From contig NC_012873.2 of the NCBI RefSeq assembly GCF_000003195.3, forward strand, positions 17,287,202 to 17,351,201: a DNA stretch of 64,000 nucleotides, read 5' to 3'. Made by a program: the position numbers and the translations under genes. The DNA is from Sorghum bicolor. Lineage: Eukaryota; Streptophyta; Magnoliopsida; Poales; Poaceae. Shown in pieces: positions 20,979 through 33,911 of the stretch; position 1 is the first letter of the stretch, and each line of letters begins with the position of its first letter. The notes under the pieces are model-generated. The model saw only the letters and a program-made list of their open reading frames with translations, was not told where the DNA came from and did no database searches.

Positions 20979-21920
20979 TCAACGAGATCTGCAATATTTA
21001 TTATAGACATATGCATCAACAACCGCCCTTTTAAAGTTTTTATAAATAGAAAAGAAGAGGGGGTCGGAGATCTCAAATGTGGTGATGTTGGAGAGACCAA
21101 TTGATTGGGGAGATGTTTTGTATGAGCAAGGACTTGGTGAGGTATTTATGAAATAACTTCCATGCTCAATATTGTTTCTCTCATTCTCAAACTCCAAGGA
21201 TGATTCTTCATGAATGCTTAAAATTTCTCTAGGACTGTCTCTCAAGTTTGTTTTATCTATCCATTCAATGGTGATAGCACATGGATTTTTAATGCCCTCT
21301 AGCCATCGATGTTGCTCTTCTCGATCCTCCTTGTGGTCTTGGTGACACTTATGAACGGGATGTCTAGAGAGATTCATAGGATCATTGGGAGGTTCAGATG
21401 AAAGAGCATAGTAGAAATTATTAGGCTCAAGGATGGGATGGATAGCCGAATCATGGGATTGAAATGTTTGGAAATTGGCTATTGAAACTTCCTTTCCTCG
21501 TTTGGGAGATGATTCCTTCTCTATCTCTAAGATTTTTCTATGAAGACTAGTGCAAGAAGGATGTCTACGAATGAAGACATACCTTCCTTTACTAATAGAT
21601 AAAGAAAGAAAGACTCTACCAAAGGGTATATGATTAAGACCAATGTAAAAATATCGAGAAAAAACATGGTCTTGTTGGGCTAGGTTTAAACCAGAATTTA
21701 TAGAAAAATTAAAAGATTCCCTAGGTGTAGCTAAAAGTGCATTATCTTCTTGATTAAAAGATAGAACCTCAAGCATAGAAAAGGGTTGGTTTTGACCTAT
21801 TGCAATCAACTCCGGACACAGATCATAATTAGGGGCAGGACGTGTTGACTCCCATGGTCTATGGCTGGTCTCCGAAGGTGCAAAGAATTTAATAATAGGT
21901 ATGGAATTAAAGTTATCCAT
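20979..21920 (-). CDS. RT-3 orphan frame with gag-like start
   Basis: This open frame of 313 residues on the minus strand begins about 100 bases after the primer binding site, at ATG 21920 (MDNFNSIPIIKFFAPSE). Residues up to about 50 (NYDLCPELIAIGQNQPF) resemble the N-terminus of Athila-type gag and of the RT-4 fragment at 14825-14958. The remaining 260 residues show none of the capsid motifs that follow in RT-5 (LFPFSL, AKQWFY). They end in a stretch (GLSNITTFEISDPLFFSIYK) that RT-6 keeps at 47099-47311. It looks like a gag start joined to unrelated sequence. Function is unknown. It is fully open in RT-3 although the proteases next to it are decayed. Confidence 0.55.
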   Translation of the reverse strand: MDNFNSIPIIKFFAPSETSHRPWESTRPAPNYDLCPELIAIGQNQPFSMLEVLSFNQEDNALLATPRESFNFSINSGLNLAQQDHVFSRYFYIGLNHIPFGRVFLSLSISKGRYVFIRRHPSCTSLHRKILEIEKESSPKRGKEVSIANFQTFQSHDSAIHPILEPNNFYYALSSEPPNDPMNLSRHPVHKCHQDHKEDREEQHRWLEGIKNPCAITIEWIDKTNLRDSPREILSIHEESSLEFENERNNIEHGSYFINTSPSPCSYKTSPQSIGLSNITTFEISDPLFFSIYKNFKRAVVDAYVYNKYCRSR

Positions 21921-22016
21921 AAAGATAGAAAAAATAAAAAGATAAAAGAATAAAAGTATAAAAGTATAATACAAGATAATAGCAAGACTTAAAGTTATCT
22001 CAGCAAACCGTCTTTC

Positions 22017-22034
22017 TCCCCGGCAACGGCGCCA
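22017..22034 (-). other. RT-3 primer binding site
   Basis: TGGCGCCGTTGCCGGGGA on the minus strand, eight bases after the 5' LTR end at 22043. This is the site typical of Athila-type elements. It fixes the orientation of RT-3. Confidence 0.9.
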
Positions 22035-22042
22035 GAAATGCT

Positions 22043-22667
22043 TGTTGATATTTGGTAACGCAATAAGGAAATGATCCGCAAGCGCACGGATATCGGTGAG
22101 CATTTCACCCGGGAGGTTATCCAGAGTTATCGTATTTATATTTTTACCATTGGGAGAAAGGGTGCATCTGACTAACCAAATCTATTGCTATTATCCCTTT
22201 AGGCTACAAAGAATGTTTCTCGATGTGAGCGATGTATAGAGAAGACTGCAACCGTAGTCTCATTCTAACCTTGGTAAGGATAATCTACTGTTCTATTGGG
22301 GAAGCTTACGGAATCTAGACACCATAAAGAATGTTCGACCCGCACCTATAAACCCTACCCGTCCTGCTAACAAGATATGGGATACAAAGGTAACTCGGAA
22401 ATGTCACGTTCCTCGCTACTACCACGGTCCAGCTAGTCAGGTGATATCTATGAGTACCCTAGCCTAAACACCATGTTTACGCTAGCAATGATTACTCTAA
22501 TAGTCAACCGGAAGAGGATTAAAGTAAACTCATAAACCAAAGAACAATAAAACAAGAACTTACTAGAATTAGAAGTCGAATTACTGAAGAATCTTAGAAG
22601 CAAGCCTCGGGTTAGGAGACTTGATCCCGCAGGTACAACTCGGAGTAGACACCGACAGGCCGGCCTT
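22043..22667 (-). repeat. RT-3 5' LTR, inner part
   Basis: This is the primer-site side of the RT-3 5' LTR (matches 15021-15640), cut by insertion of RT-2. The last five bases, GCCTT, are duplicated at 38493-38497. The other half is 38498-39105; together they make about 1233 bp against 1230 bp for the 3' LTR. Confidence 0.93.
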
Positions 22668-25600
22668 TGTCACAGAACCGACCAAATTATAAGAGTTCAA
22701 GTGCAGAAACGATCGTCAAACAATCAAGTTTCTAAACTTGAGCCCATATAATCCAGGTAGTCAATCGAAATCACGAAGGACTTCAAACCAACTCGCAACA
22801 AACCAAGATCGTAATAGTTCAGCATAAACACAACGATTGTTACATAGTCATTCATTGCCGACGAAGCGGCACCACATCAGAGTCATTAAGTTATTACAAC
22901 CCAAGTTTGAAGTAGCGGAAGCAAAATAGTTACACACATCCGTTCAAAGTTCAGTTCACAAGTTTGTTACTGCCAGAGTCTAGGTCATCCTTCCAAAAGC
23001 ATCATAGACGAGAAGAGTAGAGAACCGTGCCCAACGGTTAGTCCTCATCCCCAGCGGGATGGAGACAGGTCTTGCAGAAACCGTCATAGAAGATATCATC
23101 TGCAACAGGTGAGAATAAACCCTGAGTACGAGGATGTACTCAGCTAGACTTACCCGTCTAGTAAAACACAAAAGACACCAAGGATCATGCAAGGCTAAAT
23201 CTTAAGTGGAGCTGGTTGACTCACCTTTTGCCAAAAGCTTAACTTACAACTAAATTATTTTAAGGGCATCATATTTATTTATCATCAGCCTACCACTAGA
23301 TTAGCACCTGTACTACAACACATCACTTGATTATTACAAACAATATTAACCATATCAAATTCATCATATGTTCTTCTTGCTATCATCATTATCACGAACC
23401 AAGTTCATTAGTGAATGCTACGTTTGCCGCTGCTCTGTCAAGTTCTCACTAACCGGGAGAGACGGCGATTCGAATCGAATTCCTATCCAGCTGGAGTATT
23501 TATTCCTAGCACTCACCCAGGCATCCCCTGCCGGAGAGCCAAAGGGTCACCTTTGGTACGACTCAGGAATCGCGGCTCCGATCAGCGCCGCACTCCCAGG
23601 GCTACCACTCTGCCAGGGAGGTCAGGAATTTTAACTCACCTGCCTTTGGACTTACGCCAATGGTCCCCCGCACACCGCACTTCCTCCGGTAGTGCGCACT
23701 TTATACTTGCCGGTCTTCCGGCCTGAGTCATACTACTCGGCTTCGCGGTCGGAACGAGTTATCCGGCCAACTAAGTGTCAGGCATGCGTTCAACATGACA
23801 AGAGGACGTACAACGATCGGTCCTTAGCTGCCACAGACGGAGTTACTACACACTTGCAAAACTCCGCCCGGCTTAAGTCAATTTAACCAGGTTCCATCCA
23901 CGATAGCACATATAGACCATCGTGACCCGACACAACCCTATATCGCGCAGATGACAGAATATCACCCGACTTCTACCGATTAAAGCATAGCTAAGCTGCT
24001 ACTCGAACCTAACTCTACAACCAGGGAGGGTGAGTTATCTGGACAAGGATAGAGTAGAATGCAGCAACAGCTTCATCACAACTCCTATACGTAATGCATC
24101 AATAGATATAACGTATTAAGTAAACTTTTCGGAAATAAGGGGAGACTTAGAATGCTCCGGGGCTTGCCTTTCACGAACGATGCCGGCTCGTGATTCGAGC
24201 ACTCAACTTCTTCTTCGGGCTCCTCGAGTCCGGCTTGCTGGACCTCCACTTCCTGGCTGCCCTCCTGACCTTCGGGATTCGCTTGAAGATCGAAGGAAAC
24301 TGCCACGTCCGGTGCACCTATTGCATGCTCGATGAATGAGAAGGTGCACATGCTACAGATGAATGCTTAATAACACAAGCAACTCACTGGACACTCATTT
24401 ACGGAGCAAGAGTTATACTAACTCACATGAATAAACAAGTTAACATAACCCAAAACCTATCATGACACAAAAGCAGCAAACGACACAAAACAAGTATGCT
24501 CAGTAAATAAATCATAATTATAGATAGACAGGACCAACAAACATGAGTAAGGACATTCTGGAAAGCTTACGAAATTGTCTACAATTAATCTTTAAACATG
24601 ACAGCAAGATTCATACATGAAACTGGTCATTTAAACAAAGTTCCAAGTTCTGTCCCAGAAAAACAGAGAACACCTATTTCTGGAACCCAACTTGGAACAT
24701 CTATAACTTTTAAACTACTTGGCCAAATGACTTCAAATTTAAACCACAGCTGGCTCTATAAGTTTAGAACAACTTTGATTTAGACAAGTTTCACAGAAAG
24801 TCAAGTTATCATTAAGCAAAGTTAAATTGCTCACTTGCTGTCCAGAACAGCATTTAACCCTATAGTTAATTATTTAACGACATGATCAAAACACAAACCA
24901 TGCCAACCATATGACTCATGAGCACAAACATATTACAAGGTCACCAGATCATCAGTTGAAAACCCCAAAACAATTACTTAACAAGGCATTTATTAATTAA
25001 CTTTAGATAAGGCATATTTACAAGATATTAGTTAAAGTGTTCAGAAACATCTACAAAAATTACAGAGGCACAAGTATAACATCAGATCACCACCATAAAA
25101 ATTTCAGGACCAATGCACATGCCAAATTAAAGATATGCATTTAACATGTATCAAGGCATTTATTTCATAAATTCATAAACATGACTTATATAGTGTCAAA
25201 CAACAGATTTCAGATTATTTACATCTTAGGAATACCATAAACAAGTTTACCACCAAAATAGAGCACCAGCATAAACACCAATTATTTTATGTGATTTAAT
25301 TAAAGAAACAAGCCATATTTCAAACACAAATTACATATCACAACAACAGTGCTCCAAAAATCATGAAATAATTATCAGAGCACTCCAATGCCATGCAGAG
25401 ACCACCATAAAATTTTCAAAGCAAACTAAGCAGTATAACAAGAGATATACATTTATCCATAAATAACAAGATTAAATCCTTAATAAATAATTTCTCAGAA
25501 AACATGATTCATTTTATATTTTTATTAAATACTAGCCGTCTCAAGAAACACCACAAAATTTGTTTCACAATTTTTGGATCTCAGAAACAGGAGATATGAT

Positions 25601-27243
25601 TTTTGCAAGAAAGCCAAAAATCAGGATTTTGAATAAAAGAAAAGGAGGGAAAGAGAGAGTCGCTGACAGTGGGTCCCATCTGTCAGGCTCTTCTTCCTCA
25701 CGGCCGAGGCGATCTTCGCCGGCGATTTCTCCGCGACGGCGAGGTCTCCGGCCAAACCCAAGGCATCAACGTGATCCCCGAACCCTAACGGCTCGATTGA
25801 CCCCACTTTTGCCACGGCGGAGCCACCGGAAGGGGCTCACCGTCGGCAATGGCAGCTCGGCGGAGGTGCCCGGCGTTACGCCGGAGCCCTCAGGCCGGTA
25901 GAGCGCGACCTAAGGCCTTCTACAGCACCAACGGACTACGGCGAAGCTTCCTAGGTACGCGGCTTGGCCTGGATCCCCGTGGAAAGCGCTGGCCACGAGA
26001 GCACCCAACTCCGGCGGAAGCACGGCGGCGCTGCGCACCGTGTCCGGCGACGGAGAACCCGGTAGAGCGTCCACCAGGTGGCGCAAAAGCTCGCTAAGGA
26101 CCTAAGCTACCTCTAGGACCTAACCAAAGATGATGAGAAGCCTCACAGCGCTCGGCATTGAGTTCGCCGGAGAAGAAGGTCACGGCGGACCGATTTGGGG
26201 GAAGAAGGGAATGTCGGCTCACCGGTGGGTTTCTCGGCGAGTTAGAGGGTGGAGCTTGGAGAGAGGCTCACGGCGGAGCTTTGGGTGGAGTTTGGTGGAC
26301 GGAGACGCAGAGAGGAGCGCACACGAGCTCGCCGGAGTGAGCTCGCGGCGGAGGGCTCGCTGCGGACGAGGTTCAGGCGAGAGGGCGAGGCAGAGCGAAG
26401 TGGACGCGTCCACTCGCTCGGGGCGCCGCCGTGGAGGTCATGCACGCGACGGAAGCTGACAAGCGGGGCCAAACGCGGCGTACGGGCGACAAATGGCGAC
26501 GGAGCTCTGCCGGCGGTCGGCCACGTCGACGAGGTCAGGCCCGATTCAGAAGAAAGGGTGCTCGTCTGACAGAGCCACTTCACCGGCGATTATCTCCCAA
26601 ACCAGAGCGAATTAGGCGATGGCGTAGTTGACAAACTTGGAGTACTAGGTGAGATCTACAACTTTGTCAACTGGAGCAAAAGCCAGATCGGCCTGGATTG
26701 AAAGATATAGAGTTTCCAAAACCGATCGAGCAAACTGCAAAGCACCCAGGACTTGGAAAATTTTCTAAGTGTTGAAAACAGCCCCAAATCTGCCTTGTGG
26801 ACCACTTTTGAGCTATTTGTGATCATTTTCATGAGATGGCCATAAAACAACTTTTGTTCCTTATAAAATTTGCTACAACTTTTCTGTAGAAAGTTTTGAC
26901 ATGCAAACATTTTATGAAACACTTTTTAAAAGCCTAAGCAAAAGAGGTTTCTAGGGCCTATTTTCATAAGTATGACTTAGAAGCATATTTTGGAAAAGTG
27001 ACCAACATGAACATTGTTCCCAAGATCAAGTTAAACATAGATAAACTAATTACCAAGACATTAAGCACAACCACAAGCATTGTTCACTCAAACATAAGCA
27101 TAGGAAGCCTATTTAATCAATTTAAACCACATCTTTGCAAAGAATGAGTCTCAAGATAGATGATGATCATGGATGCTTTGAAAAAAATGATGATGCTCAT
27201 GCCATGCACATGCTTGATGCAACCATAACACTGGGGTGTTACA
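22668..27243 (-). repeat. RT-2 3' LTR, 4576 bp
   Basis: On the minus strand it runs from TGTAACACCCC (27243) to TTCTGTGACA (22668). It is homologous to the RT-1 LTR except for the GC-rich module at about 25660-26640, which is unrelated in sequence to RT-1's but sits at the same place. It also contains the short frame 24085-24351 and the donor-like GTAAGT at 23148-23153. Confidence 0.95.
24085..24351 (-). CDS. Short acidic reading frame inside RT-2 3' LTR
   Basis: This 88-residue version of the LTR frame seen at 2122-2355 shares the start MCTFSFIEHAIGAP. It differs at the C-terminus, where an indel changes the frame end. Function is unknown. Confidence 0.3.
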   Translation of the reverse strand: MCTFSFIEHAIGAPDVAVSFDLQANPEGQEGSQEVEVQQAGLEEPEEEVECSNHEPASFVKGKPRSILSLPLFPKSLLNTLYLLMHYV

Positions 27244-27257
27244 GCCCTCCCCCCTTA
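27244..27257 (-). other. RT-2 polypurine tract
   Basis: TAAGGGGGGAGGGC on the minus strand, identical to RT-1, directly before the 3' LTR. The stem-loop AAATCTCG/CGAGATTT lies just upstream (27261-27279). Confidence 0.88.
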
Positions 27258-27285
27258 CAAAAATCTCGTCCCGAGATTTGAAAGC

Positions 27286-30200
27286 TTACTGATTTTGGAA
27301 GAAGGTTTTGTAAACTTCTTTCAAATAATCCTCCGTCTCCCAAGTGGCATCTTCTTCCCCGTGGTTACTCCACAAAACTTTGTAGAGCTTAACCACACGA
27401 TTACGCGTTTCCCGTTCCTTGCGATCAAGAATCGCCATGGGTTTCTCCTCATACACCAAGTCTGACTTCAACTTGATATCTCGAATTTCCACTCGTTCCT
27501 CCGGTACACGAAGGCACTTCTTCAATTGCGATACGTGAAAGACAGGAAAAATGGCCCGAAGCGCAACTGGGAGTTGAACTTTGTATGCCACATTCCCTTT
27601 CTTTTCGAGAATCCGATAAGGTCCCACATAGCGAGGTGCAAGCTTTCGCTTGACTCCGAACCTTTGTACACCCTTCATCGGAGACACCTTGATGTACACA
27701 TGGTCACCAACTGAATACTCAATCGGCTTCCTTCTCTTGTCGGCATAACTTTTCTGACGAGCTTGAGCAGCTTCCAGGTGTTGCTGGATAACACGGACTT
27801 TCTGCTCTGCTTCGTTCACGAAATCGATGCCGTAGTATCTTCGCTCTCCAGCTTCTACCCAACTCAACGGGGTTCGACACTTTCGACCGTACAAGGCTTC
27901 AAATGGAGCCATCTTGATACTCTCCTGATAACTGTTGTTGTAGGAGAACTCAGCTAATGGCAACCACTTAACCCAAGAACCTTTTGATGAGAGAGCACAT
28001 GCCCTCAACATATCTTCAAGGATCTGGTTAACTCGTTCAGTTTGACCTGCTGTTTGGGGGTGATAAGCAGAGCTGCGGACCAAATGAGTACCAATTTGCT
28101 CATGCAGACATTCCCAAAAACGAGCAGTGAACTGTGGTCCACGATCAGATATGATTGTTCGAGGCACACCATACTGACGAACAATGTGCTCGAAATACAA
28201 CTCCGCATACTGATGGGGACGATAATCAGTTCGGACTGGAATAAATCGAGCAACCTTGGTCAAACGATCTACAACCACCCAGATAGAGTCATAACCCTTA
28301 ACAGAAGTTGGGAGTCCACTGATGAAATCCATGCTGACTTCGTCCCATTTCCAACCAGGAATTGGCAAGGGTTGAAGCAAACCAGCTTTCATGTGAACAG
28401 CCTTCACACGACAACAATTGTCACAACGAGCGACAAAAGCAGCTATCTCCTTTTTCATCTTTGTCCACCAAAACAAAGGTTTCAGATCCTGATACATCTT
28501 GCTACTACCAGGATGGATAGACATTTTGGATGAATGAGCTTCAGATAAGATCTGATTTCGCAGCTCGCGGTCTTTTGGGACCACAAGTCGATCCTTGAAC
28601 CAAAGGATTCCGTTTTCATCAACCCGGAAATGCTTGGTTTCTTCTTCCTTCATCTTCCTCTTGATATGGTGGATGCCTACATCTGTCCGCTGCAGTTCGA
28701 TGACTCGATTGCGAATGGTACTTTCCAGAGAAATCTGGTTGAGCACAAGCGGATGCATAAGATGTGACAACAATGGATCTTCCACTTGTATTGAGTGACA
28801 GTGCGCTTTCCGACTCAAGGCATCCGCCACCACGTTTGCCTTGCCCGGATGATAGTGCACTTGGAGATTATAGTCTTTAATCAACTCAAGCCACCTTCGC
28901 TGCCGCATGTTCAGTTCAGGTTGAGTGAAGATATACTTGAGGCTCTTATGATCGGTGTAGATATTACACAGATTACCCAGCAGATAATGCCTCCAGATTT
29001 TCAAAGCATGAACAACTGCTGCCAATTCTAAGTCATGAGTGGGGTAATTGACCTCATGCTTTCGAAGTTGGCGTGAGGCATACGCGATAACGCGACCTTC
29101 CTGCATCAACACACAGCCTAAACCAATGCCTGATGCGTCACAAAAGACATCGAAAGGCTTCTCGATATCAGGTTGAGCTAGGACAGGAGCTGATGTCAAC
29201 AGTGTCCTTAACTTGTGGAATGCCTCTTCACACTCAGGTGTCCACACGAACTTTTCATCTTTCTGAAGTAGACGAGTCATAGGCTTGGATATTTTGGAGA
29301 ACTCCGGAATAAATCGACGGTAATACCCAGCCAGACCGAGAAAACTCCGAACCTCGTGTACCGAAGTTGGAACTTTCCAATCCAGCACCTCTTGCACCTT
29401 AGCCGGATCCACCGATATGCCTTCTTCAGATAAGACATGGCCCAAGAAAGGTACTTTCTTTAGCCAAAACTCGCATTTGCTAAACTTAGCATAAAGCTGA
29501 TGTTCGCGCAAACGCGACAACACTACACGCAGATGCTCTGCATGCTCCTCTTCATTGCAAGAATATACCAAGATATCATCAATGAAGACCACTACAAACT
29601 TGTCCAATTCGGGCATGAACACCGAATTCATAAGATACATGAAATGAGCAGGTGCATTCGTAAGCCCGAAGGACATGACAAGGTACTCATACAACCCATA
29701 CCTCGTCGAGAAAGCCGTCTTAGGTATATCTTCGGGACGGATCTTGATCTGATGGTACCCAGATCGCAAATCAATCTTGGAGAATACCTTAGCTTTAGAC
29801 AACTGATCAAACAAGATATCAATGCGAGGAAGAGGGTATTTGTTCTTGATAGTCACCGCATTTAGGGGACGATAGTCCACACACATGCGTAAAGATTGAT
29901 CCTTCTTCTTCACAAAGATGGCCGGACAACCCCAAGGAGAAGAACTAGGACGAATAAGACCCTTCTGCAACAACTCATTTAGTTGGGTCTTAAGCTCAGC
30001 TAATTCATTGGGCGGCATCCTATAAGGTCTTCTAGAGATAGGAGCGGTGCCTGGAATCAATTCGATTTTGAACTCCACATCCCGATCCGGAGGAAGCCCG
30101 GGCAAATCATCAGGAAATACGTCCGGAAACTCACACACCACCGGAATATCCTGAATAGCCTTAGATGTAACTGCATTCACAGTGCTACGGATTTGAATAT

Positions 30201-31650
30201 CACGAGGGAGTTGCACTAGAAATGCCTCCTTGGTATCTGGGTCTTTCAACATCACTACACGAGTGGTGGTGTCTATAAGAACTCCATTACCACTCATCCA
30301 CTTCATCCCCAGAATTACATCTATGCCCACACCGGGTAGAACAACCAGATCAGCAAGAAACTGACGGCCTCCTATCTCCAGAGTTGCCCCCAAAACCACT
30401 TGATTGGTGGAAATATCATTTCCCGCAGCACTAATACAATAACTGGCCTGATCAAGGGTGATGGTCTTGATGCTATGCTTAGATACAAATTCAGAACTCA
30501 CAAAAGAATGCGATGCTCCAGAATCAAAAAGCACGAGTGCATCATGTTGATTGACCAGAAACTTACCAGCCGTGACTACCTCACCAGTAGGGATTGCCTC
30601 CACAGTTGTGTAGTGAACACGCCCCTGACGGACGTTCCCCTGGTTGCCCTTCTTTGGCGGGTAAGGACAGTTGCTCTGCCAATGCCCGGTCTGATTGCAG
30701 TTCCAGCACGGACGGTTGGCAGGTGGAGTCTTGGCATAGCTGGGACCCGTGTTGCCCCTAGAAAGAGCAATAGAGTACCCCTTGCGAAAACCCGTCTTTG
30801 CCTGATTCTTCTTCACCGGAGGGCGGTATCGCTGGTTGGGGGTTGGAGCACGGAATGGTGGCTTAGCTGCCACTGGAGCCTTGGACTGAGATGACCCAGC
30901 ACTGGCCTCAAAAGCCCTCTTGCGAGTCTTGGTCGCAGTGTACACAGTGTTATAGTTCTCTTGGGTGAGAGCATCACTGACAAACTCGTTGAAAGTTGCA
31001 CACTTAGTGCGGCCCATAGTCTTCAGCAATTTGGGACCCAAACCCCGCTTGAAACTAGCGATCTTTTTCGTCTCCGTGTTCACAAACTCAGGAGCATACC
31101 TAGACAAGTGATTGAAAGCATGCAAATACTCCTTCAGAGTCTTGTTGCCCTGAGTCAGCTGCATGAACTCGGTGTGCTTCATCTCCATAACACCCGGAGG
31201 AATGAAATGCCCTTTGAAAGCCTCACGGAAAAGATTCCAATCAATCACCGTGGCAGCCGGTAGAGCTTCCCGGTACTGATTCCACCAGATGCCTGCTGGT
31301 CCCTGCAGTTGGTGAGCTGCATACTCCGCCTTCAAACCTCCAGTCAACCGAAGTAGGCGAAACTTTTGTTCCACCGTATTCAGCCACTCTTCAGCTTGAA
31401 GGGGTTCTTCAGCTTCTCTGAAAGGTGGGGGCTTCGTATCCATGAAGTCCTTGAAGCTACTGTACTGGTTAGGAGCTGGCCCTTCCTGTGCATTACGGCC
31501 ACCCTGATTTGCCATACGATTGATGGTTTCAGTGAGCATCCTCTGATTTTCCACCATCATTTGCATCAGCTCAGCTGGATTTGGTGGTGGAGGAGGAGGT
31601 GGTGGATTCATGTTTGCACGCTGTTCCGCACCCCGGGTGCCACGAGACAT
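27286..31650 (-). CDS. RT-2 gag-pol polyprotein of a chromovirus, intact
   Basis: One open frame of 1454 residues from ATG 31650 ([10 protein letters not shown]), chosen because it follows CTTTACAG and matches RT-1. Domains in order: proline run (about 14-22); capsid; zinc knuckle CX2CX4HX4C (315-328); aspartic protease LFDSGAS (about 374-380) with ILGMKWM; reverse transcriptase (about 540-790) with [10 protein letters not shown] (FIDD near 690); RNase H starting FDVFCDAS (about 833); integrase with HHCC (about 1038-1080) and DDE residues near 1106, 1168 and 1204; a GPYRI motif (about 1343); and a C-terminal chromodomain (about 1405-1452, [15 protein letters not shown]). In chromoviruses this domain is thought to guide integration to marked chromatin. 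No catalytic residue is visibly lost. Expression would come from the RT-2 LTR and may involve splicing. Confidence 0.96.
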   Translation of the reverse strand: MSRGTRGAEQRANMNPPPPPPPPNPAELMQMMVENQRMLTETINRMANQGGRNAQEGPAPNQYSSFKDFMDTKPPPFREAEEPLQAEEWLNTVEQKFRLLRLTGGLKAEYAAHQLQGPAGIWWNQYREALPAATVIDWNLFREAFKGHFIPPGVMEMKHTEFMQLTQGNKTLKEYLHAFNHLSRYAPEFVNTETKKIASFKRGLGPKLLKTMGRTKCATFNEFVSDALTQENYNTVYTATKTRKRAFEASAGSSQSKAPVAAKPPFRAPTPNQRYRPPVKKNQAKTGFRKGYSIALSRGNTGPSYAKTPPANRPCWNCNQTGHWQSNCPYPPKKGNQGNVRQGRVHYTTVEAIPTGEVVTAGKFLVNQHDALVLFDSGASHSFVSSEFVSKHSIKTITLDQASYCISAAGNDISTNQVVLGATLEIGGRQFLADLVVLPGVGIDVILGMKWMSGNGVLIDTTTRVVMLKDPDTKEAFLVQLPRDIQIRSTVNAVTSKAIQDIPVVCEFPDVFPDDLPGLPPDRDVEFKIELIPGTAPISRRPYRMPPNELAELKTQLNELLQKGLIRPSSSPWGCPAIFVKKKDQSLRMCVDYRPLNAVTIKNKYPLPRIDILFDQLSKAKVFSKIDLRSGYHQIKIRPEDIPKTAFSTRYGLYEYLVMSFGLTNAPAHFMYLMNSVFMPELDKFVVVFIDDILVYSCNEEEHAEHLRVVLSRLREHQLYAKFSKCEFWLKKVPFLGHVLSEEGISVDPAKVQEVLDWKVPTSVHEVRSFLGLAGYYRRFIPEFSKISKPMTRLLQKDEKFVWTPECEEAFHKLRTLLTSAPVLAQPDIEKPFDVFCDASGIGLGCVLMQEGRVIAYASRQLRKHEVNYPTHDLELAAVVHALKIWRHYLLGNLCNIYTDHKSLKYIFTQPELNMRQRRWLELIKDYNLQVHYHPGKANVVADALSRKAHCHSIQVEDPLLSHLMHPLVLNQISLESTIRNRVIELQRTDVGIHHIKRKMKEEETKHFRVDENGILWFKDRLVVPKDRELRNQILSEAHSSKMSIHPGSSKMYQDLKPLFWWTKMKKEIAAFVARCDNCCRVKAVHMKAGLLQPLPIPGWKWDEVSMDFISGLPTSVKGYDSIWVVVDRLTKVARFIPVRTDYRPHQYAELYFEHIVRQYGVPRTIISDRGPQFTARFWECLHEQIGTHLVRSSAYHPQTAGQTERVNQILEDMLRACALSSKGSWVKWLPLAEFSYNNSYQESIKMAPFEALYGRKCRTPLSWVEAGERRYYGIDFVNEAEQKVRVIQQHLEAAQARQKSYADKRRKPIEYSVGDHVYIKVSPMKGVQRFGVKRKLAPRYVGPYRILEKKGNVAYKVQLPVALRAIFPVFHVSQLKKCLRVPEERVEIRDIKLKSDLVYEEKPMAILDRKERETRNRVVKLYKVLWSNHGEEDATWETEDYLKEVYKTFFQNQ

Positions 31651-32006
31651 CTGTAAAGACACAGTCAGTGAGCATTGATGATGACAAGATTTGCCGTAGA
31701 AGAACTTATACTCATGCCTGAAAGTATTCGAGAGAATAACTTCACAGAAAGGCACAATAATTCAATTCCACAAAACAACATCACCAATCCAACACACGAC
31801 ATAGATATCCGCAATACGCACCACAACGGAAAACATCGGCACAACATAACGATCATATAGACTGCACATAGGGTCCATAAGGTTATTACACCATCACAGT
31901 ACATGCCATGAGTCAAGGTCAAAGTTTCGAATTACAACATGGTTACAAAAGCACCACAACCGACTGGCATACAACAAAAGATCCTGCAGCAACTACTCAC
32001 TACTCC
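31651..32006 (-). other. Spacer between RT-2 extra frame and gag
   Basis: About 356 bases with no conserved coding frame between the stop of the extra frame and the gag ATG. It ends CTGACTGTGTCTTTACAG, acceptor-like. RT-1 has the same layout (5713-6068). Confidence 0.65.
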
Positions 32007-33092
32007 CTACACTCCAGGCTCGTCGTCCGAGTCAGCGTCGAAGATCGCCTCTCCATCCTCGTCGCTAACCGGCTCAAGCTCCTCATCCTCCACATCCTCG
32101 TGTAAAGGTGGTGCAGCCGCTGCTGGCCCATCGACCTCCATACCATCATCCTCGGCCACAATCACCTGAGGTCCCACCTCTGGATACACTGGGATAGGGC
32201 GAGGAATAGGGTGTAGCAAGTTGTTGAGACGGTGAATCTCCACAAGACCAGCCTCAATCTGACCCTGTAGATAGTTCTCCCGCTCAAGCGACTGAACTCG
32301 GTGCATCTCCCATGCTTGGCGCCTGTTCTCCGACACACGGACTGCAGTATCCCTCTCATGGGTGAGCTGCACCAAGCGCTCCTGCAAGGTCTCCTTCTCT
32401 CTAGCTAACTGGCTCATCTGATCCTGCTTATGATCTCTCTCTCTGATGGCTTTCACCCACTGCTGCCTCCGATACTCCGCAATGTCTTCCCAGTCATTGC
32501 GGTCAATCTGAGCTTGCTCCAGGAGCCTAGCTTGCTTGCGAAATTTGCGAGCACGCTTTTCAGCCTTCCGCTGCATCTCCTGTGCCCTACGAACAGCCAC
32601 CATCACCTGTGCATAGGTGTCCTCTCGCTGACTGATCAGCTTGAGTACAGCCATCATAGCACTCATAGCAGGACTAGAGCTCTCAGCTCTCTCTCCTCTG
32701 CCTCGAACCAAAGCACAACCATCAGCCTGTTTCCACTCCGCGGCTGCTGGGTCAGCACTAGGAATGGAGGCCGCTGGTCCTCCTGTCAGCTCGTCACCAC
32801 ACCTCTGACAGATGTCGAGCAGGATAGTCTGGGCTGCAACCTGAGCTGCCTCCCAAGGAGTCTACCCATCTGAGCTGCACGTCCAGCCTGTCCATGCAGG
32901 CTTGTCCCCGCGTGGAGGGACAACTCCCTGCACAGCAAACCACTGGATCTCTCCTGTGCTCTCCATCTCCCACCAAGAATACTGAGGTGGCTCAGTATAC
33001 CCAACAGTCCGTAACACTCTCCAGAGCAGGGTAGGAGTGCCAAACTCGTGCAAGAAAGTGTCACTGGGACGAGGTGAGGCGGGTGCGTCCAT
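32007..33092 (-). pseudogene. RT-2 extra frame upstream of gag: coiled-coil protein with one stop
   Basis: The frame has 362 codons from ATG 33092 (MDAPASPRPSDTFLHE), the same length and frame as RT-1 4627-5712. The only break I see is a TAG near 32862; downstream, a 234-codon stretch from about 32711 is open to the end. The first 75 residues are rich in tryptophan. Then follow a long charged, likely coiled-coil part (REKETLQERLVQLTHERD), a proline stretch and an acidic tail. The stops in RT-1 and RT-2 fall at different codons, so the shared ancestor was probably open. No known domain recognised. Confidence 0.7.
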
Positions 33093-33894
33093 CTGTGGAA
33101 AGGAATGGGAATACCATGGTAAAAGAGGATTAGTTGAAGCAACATTTATTTATTTAAAAAGGGACGAAATTGTAAGGGAAGGAGCAGACAGAATGTATGT
33201 ATGAATGCGACATGATGCATGCACGAACCGTACGTCCTCACAAACTTAGAAAATTAATATTCTAACGGATATACGGTGGCATACATTCGTCTCTCGATAC
33301 GGTAACTATCGGTTTACACGTACGTTGTTAGAGTACCTGCAGAAAACTTCACTTCAGCCCAACAGTTCCCAATATATATCACTCAAGAAAGCAGTAAACT
33401 AAGTGCACATTGCTTGGGCATGCCCAACATGCTCAAACAATGACACCACAACTACCCGAGAAATTAAATACTCCCCAATTAAGTTTCTTTCGTGGTTCCA
33501 TGGTTTCGACATGTAGCCACTCTAGAAAACCACCGCGAACACTCCCCTAGACCGCCATTTGGACGATCATGCTCTCACAGCTCCCACTTACCTGAGCGTA
33601 GGTGCGACGTTGCATAATTTAAATCTAGCGACATATGTGGCTAATTCACATATGAAGGCTACCTCCACCATTAGACCACAGGGTAGCATAGTGCGGTCAT
33701 CACACATCCATACCTGAGTACTGCCGGAGATGCATAAATAAAACCCCCCAAGTCAGTACTTAATTAGCCACCTAGAGTCCTTATGTGGGCAAGGAGGATT
33801 CGACCACTGGCATAACTTGATTACTTATTAAACACCATTTTATTTAAAAACTCTTTTGTTTTGAATACACAAACGCTGCATTTATAATGCTGAA

Positions 33895-33909
33895 CTTGCT
33901 CCGATGCCA
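33895..33909 (-). other. RT-2 primer binding site (initiator tRNA-Met type)
   Basis: TGGCATCGGAGCAAG on the minus strand, two bases inside the 5' LTR end at 33912. Same as in RT-1. Confidence 0.85.
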
Positions 33910-33911
33910 GC

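Noticed and set aside
30400..30894. A 164-codon frame antisense to RT-2 gag-pol (and its twin at 6825-7319).
   Set aside because: It is a shadow of the gag/protease frame with no domain of its own.
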